NCBI GenBank assembly: GCA_973895155.1 | Contig: OZ316899.1 | Coordinates: 8,556,001-8,620,000 of the forward strand | Direction: 5' to 3' | Length of the DNA stretch: 64,000 nt | Origin: Marsupella aquatica | Taxonomy: Eukaryota > Marchantiophyta | Part shown: positions 12,746 through 24,348 of the stretch, in pieces | Layout: every line of letters begins with the position of its first letter | Numbering within the stretch: position 1 is the first letter of the stretch | Notes under the pieces: model-generated | What the model was told of the DNA's origin: nothing | The model's database searches: none | What the model saw: the letters and a program-made list of their open reading frames with translations, nothing else | Made by a program: the position numbers and the translations under genes

Positions 12746-13380
12746 TCAACAAGGGGGGCTAGGTGCAGCAGATACTCCTCGACAAGGGGAGCTAGGTGCA
12801 GCAGATACTCCTCGACGAGGGGGGTTAGGTGCAGAGCATACTCCTGAGCGATGGTGTGGGCTTGCACCACCTCTACTACCCCTTGAAGGCCCCGGCCTCG
12901 CAGCCCGCGATGCTCCCCGTGACTGATGAGAGCTCACACCATCAACAGCATGTGACCCACCTCCCCTCCCTCCCAATGTGAGGGTAACATGAGGTATCTG
13001 GGCAGTAGGGGCAACTCTAGGAATAGTCTGGGAAACTATAGGAACAGCCCGGGAAACTCTAGGAATAGTCGCGGTAGCTCTAGGCTCCCTCTGCAACCTT
13101 GCCTCAAATGCTGAGTCCTCATCATCTGACTCCCCAGACCCCTCCTCCTCCTCCTGCACATTACAATTAATTATATAAAGTAAGGAACCTGGTCAAAAGT
13201 CTACAAATGTAGCAGTGCTCTAGCTAAGCAAAACATTGTCCCAACTTAGGTAGGGGGAGGGAACAATTACCTCTCCCAGCTCATCCTCAATCTGTCGCTT
13301 TAGAGCACGGGGTCCATCCCTTGCTGCTAGTTCCCTCTCTTTTGGATCAATGGGACAACCATACTCCCTCTCCTGACATT
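12746..13380 (-). pseudogene. CACTA-B second transposon gene, 3' exons (B1)
   Basis: Two 3' exons of the minus-strand gene. One lies at about 13,380-13,270 (a 'YGCPIDPKEREL...QIEDELGE' segment ending at a GTAATT donor). The other starts about 13,154 after a tgcag acceptor and encodes an acidic block (EEEEGSGESDDED) followed by a Pro/Ser/Arg-rich tail down to about 12,746. B2 has the same exons at 59,040-58,937 and 58,819-58,411. The 5' exons of this copy lie at 26,400-25,396, on the far side of the 11-kb insertion, so the gene is cut in two. By position it corresponds to the TNPA-type, DNA-binding partner of TNP2. No domain is certain. Confidence 0.5.
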
Positions 13381-13796
13381 TCAAAATTAAAAGACCACTT
13401 CAGCACAATAAATTTAGTTTCAACCATAAAATCCACTCCCTCTACCAAACTTCTCCCTCTCAAAACTCTATGCCTTCTATAACTTACTTAATCCCTAGCA
13501 AATACTCTAAACCCTAAAAAAATCACCAGTGAACTCAAGAAGGGGTCCATTCCATAATTTCATGCAAGTCAAGCATCCCTATCCTATGCAATCAAAAAAA
13601 CCCTAAACCCTACCCATTTTAAACAAAATAAACCCAAATTCACTCGAAATATACTCGTTCCAATGCAGCATCCGATATGGATTCTATCGGACTGCTATCG
13701 GACCCCTCATCCGCTAAATTTGAATGTTACTATGTCCGATGCGGGTTCCGATGCGGGTTACAACGAACAAACATCAGACTTAACAATCCCGAGAGC

Positions 13797-13805
13797 AAAA
13801 CAAGG
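13797..13805 (+). repeat. 9-bp target site duplication, left
   Basis: AAAACAAGG occurs here and again at 25,062-25,070. In B2 the uninterrupted sequence (around 59,471) reads GAGC-AAAACAAGG-GGGATCGG with a single copy. This proves that 13,806-25,061 inserted into a B-family element. Because G residues border the site, the duplication could be read as 8, 9 or 10 bp. Confidence 0.9.
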
Positions 13806-13838
13806 GGGAATTTACAAACGACAACAAACAGATAACAG
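13806..13838 (+). repeat. left terminal inverted repeat of the 11-kb element
   Basis: GGGAATTTACAAACGACA followed by ACAAACAGATAACAG. The first 18 bases match the left end of the 346-bp miniature element at 32,337 (GGGTATTTACAAACGACA) at all but one base. The partner is at 25,028-25,061. Confidence 0.85.
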
Positions 13839-14513
13839 TAACAGGAAACAGATTCTGGTACCAGTTAAAAGGAGCTGTTACCAGTGAACAGTGTTTGGAT
13901 GGTCGTGAACAGTGATCTTAAAAAAAGGTCTCAAAATCTCCATTTGAAAGTACAAGAATAGAAAACAAAACCACCAAACCCTCGTGATAAATAAAAGAAC
14001 AACACGGGAACAATTTTTTGAAACATAAAAGACGGCTGCCAATTGAGATACACAAAATCCAAGACAAATACAAGTAGAAAAGAAAGGCCGGAAAAAACAT
14101 TCGCATATATTATCGCAAAATAGAAAACGCGCTCAGCTTAAGTGATACAAAATGCAGTTATCAACATCAACAATCTGGCCTAAAAATCCCATCCATGAAG
14201 TCACGGTCGACACCGTCGGAGGTTTTCGACTAATACATGAACAGCGCTCGGCGCTAGCCAAAAACTAACTAGAAAACTAGTCGTTTCTTGGAGACAAGAT
14301 GCGTCCAAACCCAGACAACATAGTCAAGATCCATTCCCTCCCACAAAATCCGTTGTCGTTTCAATAGCACCCGGCGCTAGCCAAAACCTAAATAGTAGAC
14401 AACCGGGAAAACCCTAACACCAGAGCTGAGGTCGACTTCAATGCCACAAAATCCGGAAAACTTTAGCAGCGCCCGGCGCTAGCTTAAAGCGATCAGCAAA
14501 ACAAAATTTCCAT
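13839..14513. other. left non-coding arm of the 11-kb element
   Basis: No convincing reading frame. It holds three of the GC palindromes, at about 14,242, 14,365 and 14,467, each joined to a GCTAGCC or GCTAGC end. The first 100 bases carry CTGTTACCAG-type subterminal repeats. It lies downstream of the minus-strand gene ending at 14,514. Confidence 0.6.
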
Positions 14514-14975
14514 CTAGCTTTCTGAGTTGCAATCATCATCCACTCCTGCTGCTTCTCTCCGCCGATCTTTCTTGAAGCCGAGACCACGCAAACGAACGTA
14601 TCCCTCTGAAGGTCCTCGACGAACAGCCCTCGTAAAATGTTCATTAGGAATATTACTGTCCTTAAAATCAACTCGCCCGAACATTTCTTGTACTCTTCGA
14701 TCGATTGGGAGTACCCCATCAACAAGAACTCCCGAGTGAGACGAAAACCGACTAGAGAACGGAGGCGTAGGGGAATTGACAATCCAAGGGATGTTCTTCT
14801 CTCCAAGACTAATAGCCTCATCATACGGGAGAGCATGACGGTTCCGAAAAGTGGAAGTTTCAGTTTCTTCAGTCTCCATCCGCGATTCAAAAGAGTTGAA
14901 ATGGCTCTCTTCCGGACGCACACGAGAAGGACGAAAAGCTGCCTCCCAATCCATTGGCTCATACTGACTCGCCAT
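14514..14975 (-). CDS. unknown acidic/Arg-rich protein of the 11-kb element
   Basis: Not recognised. A 153-codon open frame from ATG at 14,975 (MASQYEPMDWEAAFR...) to a stop at 14,514, free of in-frame stops, unlike its larger neighbours. The frame is open a little further upstream, where an AG acceptor (catattag) sits just before the ATG, so a 5' exon is possible. The protein is hydrophilic, with an acidic middle (EETETSTF), a segment RVQEMFGRVDFKDSNIPNEHFTRAVRRGP, and an acidic C-terminus. It has no signal peptide or membrane segment. It lies downstream of, and in the same direction as, the ParB-methylase gene. An accessory role in transposition or regulation is only a guess. Confidence 0.5.
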   Translation of the reverse strand: MASQYEPMDWEAAFRPSRVRPEESHFNSFESRMETEETETSTFRNRHALPYDEAISLGEKNIPWIVNSPTPPFSSRFSSHSGVLVDGVLPIDRRVQEMFGRVDFKDSNIPNEHFTRAVRRGPSEGYVRLRGLGFKKDRRREAAGVDDDCNSES

Positions 14976-15084
14976 GTTCCAAAGATCCCGATCTAATATG
15001 TAACCTCTCCTCCCGTAAGAACGTCGTCCGCGAGTGCTATAGCCGACAAAGGTCAAAGAAAGGTCCGCGAAGACTAAGACGCCA

Positions 15085-15350
15085 GATAAAGGTCCGCGTA
15101 CACTACCATTCCGAAACGACCATCAAACTATCATCGTCCCGTTCTATTGCCTCCCGAAACTATCTTCGCCTTGGTAACAGGTATCGTCCCATTCTCTCGC
15201 CCTGCTCTAACGTCCCGTTCTATCGTCTTCCCGAAACTATCGTCATCCTCAACTATCGACGTCCCCAACTCTCGTCGTCCCGAACAAACCTAAACGGAAA
15301 CTATAGTCGTCCCTTCCGCCCGGTCCCTAAACTATGGTCCCCAACGGTTT
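15085..15350. repeat. local degenerate repeats (CCCGAAACTATCGTC-type)
   Basis: A pyrimidine-rich stretch with repeated units around 'cgtcccgttctatcg' and 'cccgaaactatcg' (for example near 15,137, 15,150, 15,210 and 15,230) and further 'ctatcg'/'ctctcgtcgtccc' variants. It sits between the two minus-strand genes, where it could be upstream of the 14,514-14,975 gene. No other function is visible. Confidence 0.5.
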
Positions 15351-17237
15351 TCCGACGACTGACTAAACGGCCATTTAGAGATTCCATTTGGCGAGCGCCA
15401 GGCGCTTGTAAAGAACAGAAGTCAAAAGTAATCAACAAGTAGAGAGAAATCAACAATTTCAAAGGACCCTCAGCAGAGGGAAATAATACACTTGTTACAA
15501 GCGTCGGGCGCTGCTAAAAGATTTAGCCTCAACTACCCACTACTTCTCACGGTTCCGAAGATTCTGAGTCGGAACCAGAATCTGTACTCTGGGATCTGTC
15601 CGTGGACACAGCCTCATCATCTACGTACTGGCTACGGGAGAAGTCATCAACATAAGGATGTTTAATGAACTTTCGGTCAACACCCCTTCGTAACCGAAGA
15701 CCTTTGTTTTCCCAGCAAAGTGTCCTTGCACTTTCTGCTTTCCTTGCGGCTTTCTCTGCATAGGAGGGAAGAACAAACGGTTTTTCCGGTGTTTCTACGT
15801 TGTGTCTCGCGATCTTCCTCCGCAGTTTGAATCGTCTCCTTGCATTCCACTCTGACCTGATATAACAAAGTCCATTTTGTAAGGCACCTTTCCCCAAAAC
15901 AACAAAAGAAATGTTATGAATTGACGGGAATGGAGAAAGAAGCTTATGAGTTTATGAACATTACTCGGAAGAGTCATCACTATCGGTTTCATCTGCAGCT
16001 GCACGACGCTCTCCCTTTTCCTCCTCAGAGTTTCTTGTACCTTGTTCCTCTCCACCTTCACTCGATTCATCATCAGAATCAAAATTGAGAACCGACCGAA
16101 GCTTATCTCTCTTTTTTCTGTCGGCAGTAGGAACAGGTGGAGGTAACACTGCAATCTCTTTGGGAGACAACAAATCCATGAAAACCTTTGAAGCGGTTTC
16201 AATAAATTCTTTCCGGTGTTCTATCCCGAGTACAAATCGTCCAGAGAAGTCGCCAGCAATGTAAGAGCCTCCAGCCCCAGCAGTCCAATCCATAAAAATA
16301 TCACGAGGCCGTGTGACAAGCTCTATAACAGATTGCATAAAACCCACAAACAGACGAGCATTTCCAGCAAACTCCATTTGCGGGAATGGATCTTATTTGA
16401 GCGAAGAGAGTCCGATCAAATTGGTAACCGAAGGGTCCTCACTGATGGACAGCGGCCAAAATTTGGGGTCTTTGGGAATTTTACATTTCCCATTAATTCG
16501 GCCAAATATGTCGAGCCTGAGGGTAAACATCTCTCGGTCTGTCTTTGCCGCATACATCGGGTCAGACATCACAACATTATGCGAGCATATACACTGAAAT
16601 TTCCTTGACTCCTGACAGGCAGCAATGACTTGCGACATGGGATCGTACTCCCCATTGTGTAGAATTACAAGGAACCCATCATCTGATAAAAATGGATCCA
16701 TGGATTTGAAAAAAGATCTCGCCATTGAGTGATCTGGAATGTTCCATTTAGGAACCTTCTTATCAATGATAGATGGTTTGAACCCGGTCGGTAGGTAAAT
16801 GAAGCCGGCATCCACTCCAAACGATCTTACTTTTCCCCCCCGAACAACTCCCTTCTCTTTAAATCCCAACTTAACGAGGTCTTTTCCCCATTTCTCCACA
16901 TCACTAACCCACTCGGGCTTCTCCTCCTTGTTGAACGTCGAGTCAAAAAATTCAGAAAGGCTTGTCTTAACCATGCAATGGCGAGACACAGTTGTTTTGA
17001 AGTTTCCAACTTCACGTTGGAAACCAGAAGCTATAACACTCTCCCTTAAAGATTGTCCACCTTCGACAGCTCTCTTTCGTTTCTTCCTGGTACTCGTGGC
17101 GTCGATAGGAACTATAACCTTCCCTTTGTCGACTGGAGTAATGGGGTCCGATCGAGCTCCCGTGTTTGCCTCGGAAACTTCAGGTGTAGCATCCTTTTTA
17201 GTATCTCCTGTTCCCACCGTATTAGACTTCCTCCCTC

Positions 17238-17427
17238 CTAAAATATAACCAGGTCGTAGTTAGAATAAGTACTTTTAAAGTATTGAAAGAAGCTAGCGCC
17301 TGGCGCTAACCAAATGCAATTCACTTAAGTCGCAACCGAAGCCTAATAACCAAGAAAGAGAATACCCTCAACATAATATTTTTTGCCAGCGCCTGGCGCT
17401 GGCAAAATCATGGATAGCAATACTTAC
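17238..17427 (-). other. intron 2 of the ParB-methylase gene
   Basis: Donor GTAAGT at 17,427-17,422 and acceptor TTTTAG ending at 17,238. Joining keeps the frame in phase 1. It contains two GC palindromes (17,293-17,309 and 17,385-17,405); the second is a 21-base near-perfect palindrome. Confidence 0.75.
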
Positions 17428-18761
17428 TCTTCTTTCCAGATTTAGTAGACTCGCTCGGTGCTGCTAGCTCCGCTTTGGCTTTCGCGCAAGGTTTGCGACT
17501 CCGGTCCACATGCACAACAGTTGTTTCACAGATAGTTTGCAAGTTTGTGGCAGACTTGTCTACATCGTCAAGTAGACCCTGCTTCATGTCGGACACAAGT
17601 TTTGCTGGTATCTGAGACTTTGAAAGCTTATGGAAGGCATCTTTTTCCCTTTGATCAAAAGGAGAATCCCATCTATCTGTATCTAGATACCAGGGGCAGT
17701 GAGTTCTCTCCCATTCTGTCATTGGTCTCGGAGGAAATATGCCCTCCGTGGGGTACATAGAGTACAAATCAGCCAAGGCATCATCTTCACTTATTGAAAT
17801 CCACTTCATAAAAGCTGCAGGATATGCCCAGAAGTAATCAGGTTTGGTTACCTCCATGTGCTTGTAGAACCTATACACAAACCTCTTCGCTCGCTTCTGG
17901 TTTCTCTGGGTGTAATCTTCTTTGTCAGGGTACTTTGAAGGCCACATAGTGTGAAAGAACTTATTCTTCACGGAATCACCAAATCTCTTGAATTCATTTG
18001 TAACAAACTGAACTAGATCATCAAACGAACTACAATTCCACTCTTCCAATCTATTCGCGGACATGGTTTGCTCAACTTCACGTAGACATGAATGTAACAT
18101 GCCAGCAGCAATTCCCTCCACACTATTCCAAGTGATCCAAGTGTGGCACCACTGTTTGACTGGATCATTGTTAACACTTGCTGGGTGAAAAAACTGTCTC
18201 CGCAGCTCAGGATTGCAATGTGCCACAAGTAAAGTGCTTCGTAACTTTGGGTCTAGAGCAGAAACAGTGGTGAACAATCGTGCGCGGTCCATCGTACATA
18301 CAACGGTGTCAGGCTTCTTCTCTCTCTTGTTTCTCTCTATGACAACATACATTTCTGTACATGTACTGAGGAAATCTTCAAATTCAGGACTTAATAAGGG
18401 CGTAATTTTTGAAGACTTCACTGCCCAATCTTTGGTTGCGTCTTTCATCATGGTCGCATGCCGTTTTGAAATCTCGTCCGCCGACCATGGACTCCCTTGA
18501 GCCTCCGCTGCCTCCATGTCGAGTTTGAATTGATGCGAGTACGACTTTATCTTATTCTCACAAAGAATGTAAACAAGTGCTTCTTGTGGCATCTTCTTCG
18601 TATACCATGACCCCTTCCGAGTTTTCAGCCGAATGCTTTCAAACTTCTTGAAATTACCCGGGTCAATCAGTTTACTGTAATACTCAAGGTCATGCGCCAG
18701 AATTCGTTTGATTCTGTCCGCATCCAGGATCCAGGAAGGCTCTACAACTGCTTGGCCAAGC

Positions 18762-18885
18762 CTACACGAACAAACGTTGAGAGTAAGAGTCAATGAAAAA
18801 CAATTCATGTATAAGCAGCGCCGAGCGCTAGTAAATACAACACTCGCAAGATTTAAAGAAAGAACTGGAAATCATGAGAACTTAC
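18762..18885 (-). other. intron 1 of the ParB-methylase gene
   Basis: Donor GTAAGT at 18,885-18,880 and acceptor TAG ending at 18,762. Joining completes a CAG codon and keeps the frame (QLGQAVVEP). It contains one GC palindrome (18,815-18,831). Confidence 0.75.
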
Positions 18886-19671
18886 TGATTCACGGTGTGC
18901 ATAGCTGCCTCAATTTCAATGAGAGATCCCTTGTCTCCTTTAAATATTGTACAGAGCACACGAGGATGATATTTTGGATTGTCCGGGTTCTCCTCTGTTA
19001 CAAGCGTCCAGGAGTACAGCCTGTGATTTCCATCGAATACAGAGAACATCTTATCCTTCAAGACGAGAAAATCCGGGTCAACCTCGCATTCAGCCTCAAA
19101 CTTCTCGTTCTCCAATTGCCATATTGGATCCCATGAATCATGAATGTCCTGGGTACAGGTCAGAACAATTCCATTCTCATCCGTTGGCTGCACATAGAAA
19201 CGCATCCCTATCGAAGAGTTGTAACCCATACTACGAAAAGAGTCTTTCAGCTTCTCGATGGAAGAGCTGTCTTTCTGCAGAGTACGAACCACCTCCATGT
19301 GAACCAATCGACAGAGGGATTCGAGGTGGCTCCTTGTCAAATCCACGAGAATCCTTTCCAAAAGACATGACATGCTTCGAAATGAGATCAGTCTCAGCAA
19401 GCGCGCAATCCGCAACATCCTGGATCGCAATTATGTCTACGTTGTCCATCTTTCTTCGCAAAGGATTTGGACCCAAAACACCGCTGACAGAAGTGAGCGG
19501 CAACAACTTTGAGGAACGAGTTACACGACGTGTATAGACTGAACCAGTAAACAAAGACTGCGAAGATTCAGAATAAGCTCGCTCCTGGTCAGGAACCACA
19601 CTATACCCTCTGGAAGAAGAGGGGAATACCTCCATCGTCTTCCTTCTAGAAGCGTACGAACTATCGTACAA

Positions 19672-20598
19672 TGAAATTATGGAACTATAATCATCTCTGA
19701 ACGTGTAATATATTCTAGCGGGATGATGACATAACCTAGAGGAAAGCCATTAGCTCTGATGTTTGGCGGTTTCCAACGTCTGTATACGGAAGGTTTAATT
19801 ACCAAAATCAAACGGTAGAAGATGCGTAACACACACGGAAGTCATAAGTTACCGTTGAATGTTACCGTTAAAGACATTTCCTAACATCATATCAATACTA
19901 GCGTCGGGCGCTAGCATTAATGATGACCATCAAGGTGAACAATTTAGAGTATGCTTATAATAGCGCCCGGCGCTAGTACAAACTGGAAGAAATTTAGAGG
20001 TCTTTTTTGAAGGAGCTATGACATAAATTTCGGCCTTTCCACCCCATATTTTATTAAAGTATCCTTCAGTACATCGTTTACGGAGAAATATTTCTCAAAT
20101 GTAATACTAGCGCCCGGCGCTAGTATAAATGTTCATTTATCATCCATAATCAATCAAAACCATCCTTTGAAGGCACCATTTATTCCCAATTACCACCTGG
20201 TATGTGGTCATAATGTTCATTTTAAGGGAATTTATTCTATACTAGCGCCGGGCGCTAGTTTGGAATGTCGAGATTTTAGACACATTTTTAGTGGCGTATT
20301 TTAGTTAGCGCCAGGCGCTACTAAAATTTGACAATACCTTGTCATATCTTATGGTCTGTTTAAGTAAGGTTGGTGATCTTTTTAGCAATATGTTCGTGTC
20401 TGACATCCGGACTTCTCGGGGAAAAAACGACAAAAATCATTTATGGTGCCAACGGATCCTCCATCGTCAATGTTTTATGTCGTATACAAACGGATCGGTT
20501 AACGTCAAATTCCCAGGTTCGACAGATATAAGCTGAACAATACCATGAACTTTTCTTCTTTCAAACGCTATAGCCCTCGGTTTTTGTTTTTGTTCACC
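19672..20598. promoter_or_regulatory. shared divergent promoter interval with five palindromes
   Basis: This 927-bp spacer separates the start codons of the ParB-methylase gene (minus) and the transposase gene (plus). Five GC palindromes at 19,898-19,915, 19,961-19,976, 20,106-20,123, 20,241-20,259 and 20,304-20,321 lie in 424 bp, spaced 63, 145, 135 and 63 bases apart. The rest is AT-rich. The palindromes are best placed to act as operators or as an assembly site for an element-encoded protein controlling both genes. That is inference from position. Confidence 0.6.
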
Positions 20599-23500
20599 AT
20601 GTCTCGGCCTATCGTTCTTTCTCGATTCGGTTCTGAAGATATTGTGACTATCCCCGTCCCCATGGAAGATACGTACAAGCAGGTCCGGGAGAGGTATCTT
20701 TGCGGGAGATTTGATTTGAAGATGAATGACATTGAGGCCATTGTTCGAGAGCTCGAATCCATTGATGATATCGAGGATGCTGCAACGTTCAATGTCGATG
20801 ACGGTGAACGGTTTTGGCATCTCTACGCAGGGATCTCGTACTCGGTTCGTTTAAGACAGCATGCAGGACTGTCCAGTTTCCCGCCGGTTCCATGTGATGT
20901 GGTTGAGATTTCTTCAAGTGAGGATGGAGATCGTACTCTAAGTCCACCGTCGAAGAAGAAAAGCCCGCTCCCTGCTGTCGTGAAAGCTGAGACTCCGGGA
21001 AGCTCTAAGCAGTTGGAGGTCGTGTACCGGCGCAGTGCGATGGATACGTTACTCAAATCAACTGGTCATAGTGAGTTGTCACGGTTCATATCAGCGGGTC
21101 ATTTCAGGCATGAACAAGTGTCATGTCTGCCAACTAAGTACAATGGTAACGTCGTGTTTGAGTTGCCGCCCATTGATAAGATGCTCTCTAAAGGCTCTAG
21201 GCTTAGGGACATGGATCGTGCCAAAGATTGTTACATTTGGACACGCATATTTCCAACAACTGCAACTGTTCATCCTAAAAACCTTTGGCAGTTTGGGAAG
21301 GTTACCTGTACGGGATTCATTGAATGCAGGAACAAGTCCTGCGACTATTTCCAAAGGAAGAAGAAGGCAAATGCTAAGGCATGGCAGGGTACTCCAAAGC
21401 TCAGTGGTCAGTATGCTGTGGGATCTTTCATCGAAGAGGGAGGTGTTGTTTGTCATTACTGCGAACAGATTCCTTTTTGTGTGAAGTACTGCCCTGCCTG
21501 TTTGTTTTACATGTACCCCCAAGTATTACTTGATGCGGAAACATGCAGTCATATGTCCCGCCTGGCAATTCATATAGGTGAGCACAACCATCCAGGCAGA
21601 AAAACCTTCTGTAGGAGTGCGGAGAAGATAGCTGAGGATCTAATTAAAAAAAAACATGAAGCCAATCCTCTGTCAAAACCGGCAGGGATCTTGAATTCTG
21701 CTACAGGGTCCTTAGTGAAATCTCTCTGCGAACATGTTGACGACATGGTCGATATCGAAGAAACTGAAATATGGAAGTCTTTGGTGGTCCTTTCCACTCT
21801 GCAGAAGTTTGCATCTCTTTGTCGGAGCGTTAGGATAGACCAAAAAGGTCGGGGTGAATTAGATTTTCTGTCGCAAATGCAGAGGAGGATTCATGTGTCG
21901 TTTCTCCAGAGGTATTTGCTTCCAGGTCAGGGATGTCAGAAGGATAGGCCTCACATCTTTAAAATGACCGTGAAAGGTCACGGTTCCGGTGTGGATCTTT
22001 TGAGGCAGATGCAACTGGGTGGAAGACTCGAAGGAGCCTGGGTAAGTTTCGATGTGATGCAGCGTGTCACCACGGATTGGTTTACTTTCAGCGCACACGT
22101 CTACGACCACAATTTCCGTGCACTGTGTACAATTTTCACATGCGAGTTGAAAGGTGAAGACACTGAGTCATTCGAAAGGCATGGAGAGTGATGATTGAGG
22201 TTTGCAAAGAAAATGAACTTCAGGAGGTTGTCATCCAAGGATTTATGGTCGACAATGCACAAGCTGGATGGAATGCAGTGCGAAATGTTTTTTTTGGTGG
22301 ACACCCGGACCCGGAGAGGGAGCGCTCTGATGAATTTCACTTTTATCAATCTTTTCATCGTCATTCCAAGGAAGGAGTACTGGAAGAATGTCAATCGGAG
22401 CATCAGAGACTTTGGGAGAAACTGAGAAATGCTCCATCATTTGTGGCAGCATACCGGGTGTCCCGAGAGATTGTTGTGTGGTGGCAATCAGGAAACTGTG
22501 TCCCCGGAAAGCTGAAGATGCTGCAAAGCTGGATATCTTGGTGGGTTGTTCGCTGGCGCCAGTGGGGCAATTTTATTCGAGTGGTAAGGCATCCATCTAT
22601 CTAGACTGTAATGTTCATCAACTTCATATTAGCGCCAGACGCTGGTTATTTCTCCATACACGTCAAAACAAGTAGTACAAGAAATTGAAGCCAATATGTA
22701 GTTAGAATTCAGTATTAAACATTGAAATTGTATTTCAGGCCTGTTCTACATATTTATGTTGCCAGCGCCGGGCGCTGGTAATAGAATACTACTTACGGTT
22801 GACATTTTCGTATGGCAGAGCAAAAGCGCTGAGGAAGGTGCCTTGATCCCCAACTGTACAGGGTCAGAATCAAGGCATGCGTCCATGAAAGCCTCGGCTA
22901 CAAAGAAAAAGGTCGGTCTTTATGAAGCTTGCGAAGTTGACCAAAACCGTGCTCTGTCTCAAGTTGCCGGATACAGTGCATACCGTAAAGGCTTGAACCG
23001 GGCGAAGGGGCCAACTATATGGGAATTGGCGTTCCGTTTCGCCGATCAAGCAGGTTCGCCAAGATTGTTTGAAGAAGCGACTAATATGCTTCTATCTAAC
23101 GCAGCAAAATTCAATTTGGAAAGAAGTACTCCCCTGAATGGAGATATAATGACGAAGTCAATGAAGAGGAAGGGACATGCAACTGGGACTGTCTCTCCAC
23201 AAGATTCCCATCGGCATGACACCGTTCCAATAACCACACCAAATACTCGTGGTTTGAAAAGGAAGAACCTGAACAGAACTGACTTTTCTTCTATTCCCTC
23301 AAGTTCTGATCATCCTGTCACAAAGGTGGTGAATCTCTCAGGTATGGTCACATCAGAGAGTGATACTGATTCACTGGACTATACTCCTCAAACAACCTGA
23401 ACAACAAGATCCTCAAAACCTCCGCTCAGTGCCCCAGCAACACTTCAGAATCAACTTCCACGCACGATTGTGCTAGAGAAGGATGTTCCTCCGGGGCAGT

Positions 23501-24348
23501 GGCAGTTGCGACGGACATCGAAGTATGGAGCAGGTCTGCAATGCAATGGTACACTGAATGGGAGTTCGGATCGCGATGAGTGTCGAAATCGTATCAAGAA
23601 GGTTGGCTTCCATTCGTCTGAAGGTGTTGTCGGAATTGTCGTGAAGGGCCATCGTCTCTTCAAGGGTGAACCCATCTCTGAAATGATTTGGTTTTGCCCG
23701 AACCAAGCGTGTTACAAGAGTCATCCGCGTCGTGGTGTTTAGAAGCTTCCTCCTTTTCCTGACATTTTGCCTATTCTGAAGGGTACGAGCCTGTCTCCTT
23801 CTGAAATTACATTCCTGGAAGAGCAAGGACTTGTATTAGCGCGAACAACAGGATTGAGTCGATCTGCGCCATCTGCTTTTGACCTCAGGATAAATGTTAA
23901 CGTGTTCCCAGAAACAATAAGGGTTTTGGAGCCGAATCTCCGACTTGGTAGTCGGAATGGGAGGAACTCAAGGCCTCGGTCTAATCTCACTGTGGGTCAC
24001 ACGAAGCGAATGGAGTCTGCACGACAAGAAGTGATGAGTTTGGATGGGGAATGGAATGTTCAGACCGGAAATGCTTTTGGAAAGCAATTTCGAATTCGAA
24101 CCCATGAGAACCATCGATCACCAAGCACATACTTCGTCCAAATCTGTATCTTCCCCGCTTGCTCTTGTGAAGACTTCTTCCTCCGACATTCGCGTGGCAA
24201 GTCGTACATGCCTTGTAAACATCTATACTGGGTGTACATAAATGTTTTCAAACTTGAGATTGAGGAGTCGACTCTTTGTAGCCAACCTATTTTGACTTTA
24301 GGCGAAGTCAGGCTTGTGCTGGAGAGGCAGAACTTGAATGGCTTATGA
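20599..24348 (+). pseudogene. MULE-like transposase with SWIM zinc finger (broken)
   Basis: Start ATG at 20,599 in an accATG context. The N-terminal third holds Cys/His pairs (ECRNKSC ... HIGEHNHPG) like a WRKY-GCM1/FLYWCH-type finger. Next comes a DDE-like core: SFDVMQRV near 22,050, then MVDNAQAGWNAVRNVF and FHFYQSFHRH near 22,245-22,365, comparable to the second Asp and (C/F)H..Q block of MULE transposases. The C-terminus carries a SWIM finger, CSCEDFF ... MPCKHLYW (24,160-24,240). An intron at 22,584-22,818 (GTAAGG donor, GGCAG acceptor) keeps phase and contains two GC palindromes. Lesions: a one-base frame slip at about 22,190, TGA at 23,398-23,400 and TAG at 23,740-23,742. Everything from 22,819 to 24,348 is otherwise a single frame. 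KDZ/Zisupton is an alternative family. Confidence 0.75.

Larger units (their letters stand above)
15547..19671 (-). pseudogene. ParB-like / N4-N6 DNA methylase fusion gene (broken)
   Basis: A spliced minus-strand gene starting at ATG 19,671. Exon 1 (19,671-18,886) carries a ParB/sulfiredoxin-like segment (FSVFDGNHRLYSW). Exon 2 (18,761-17,428) has no domain I recognise. Exon 3 (17,237 to about 15,965) carries a beta-class N4/N6 methylase: FLSDDGFLVIL, then motif I DWTAGAGG and GRFVLGIEHRKEF, then an acidic tail. Exon 4 is about 15,893-15,547. Introns 18,885-18,762 and 17,427-17,238 have GTAAGT donors and AG acceptors and keep phase exactly. Lesions: a one-base frame slip near 19,360, an in-frame TAA at 16,395-16,393 between the two halves of the methylase, and an unresolved frame change at the last intron. 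The expected catalytic DPPY position reads YLPTG, so activity is doubtful. ParB-methylase fusions are known in prokaryotes and phages; the introns exclude contamination. Confidence 0.72.

Noticed and set aside
18947-19537. 196-codon plus-strand frame
   Set aside because: Antisense shadow of the ParB-like exon, whose spliced reading on the minus strand is better supported.
15547-19671. ParB/methylase gene as bacterial contamination
   Set aside because: It has two spliceosomal introns with good donor and acceptor sites that preserve phase, and it lies inside an element with its own target duplication.
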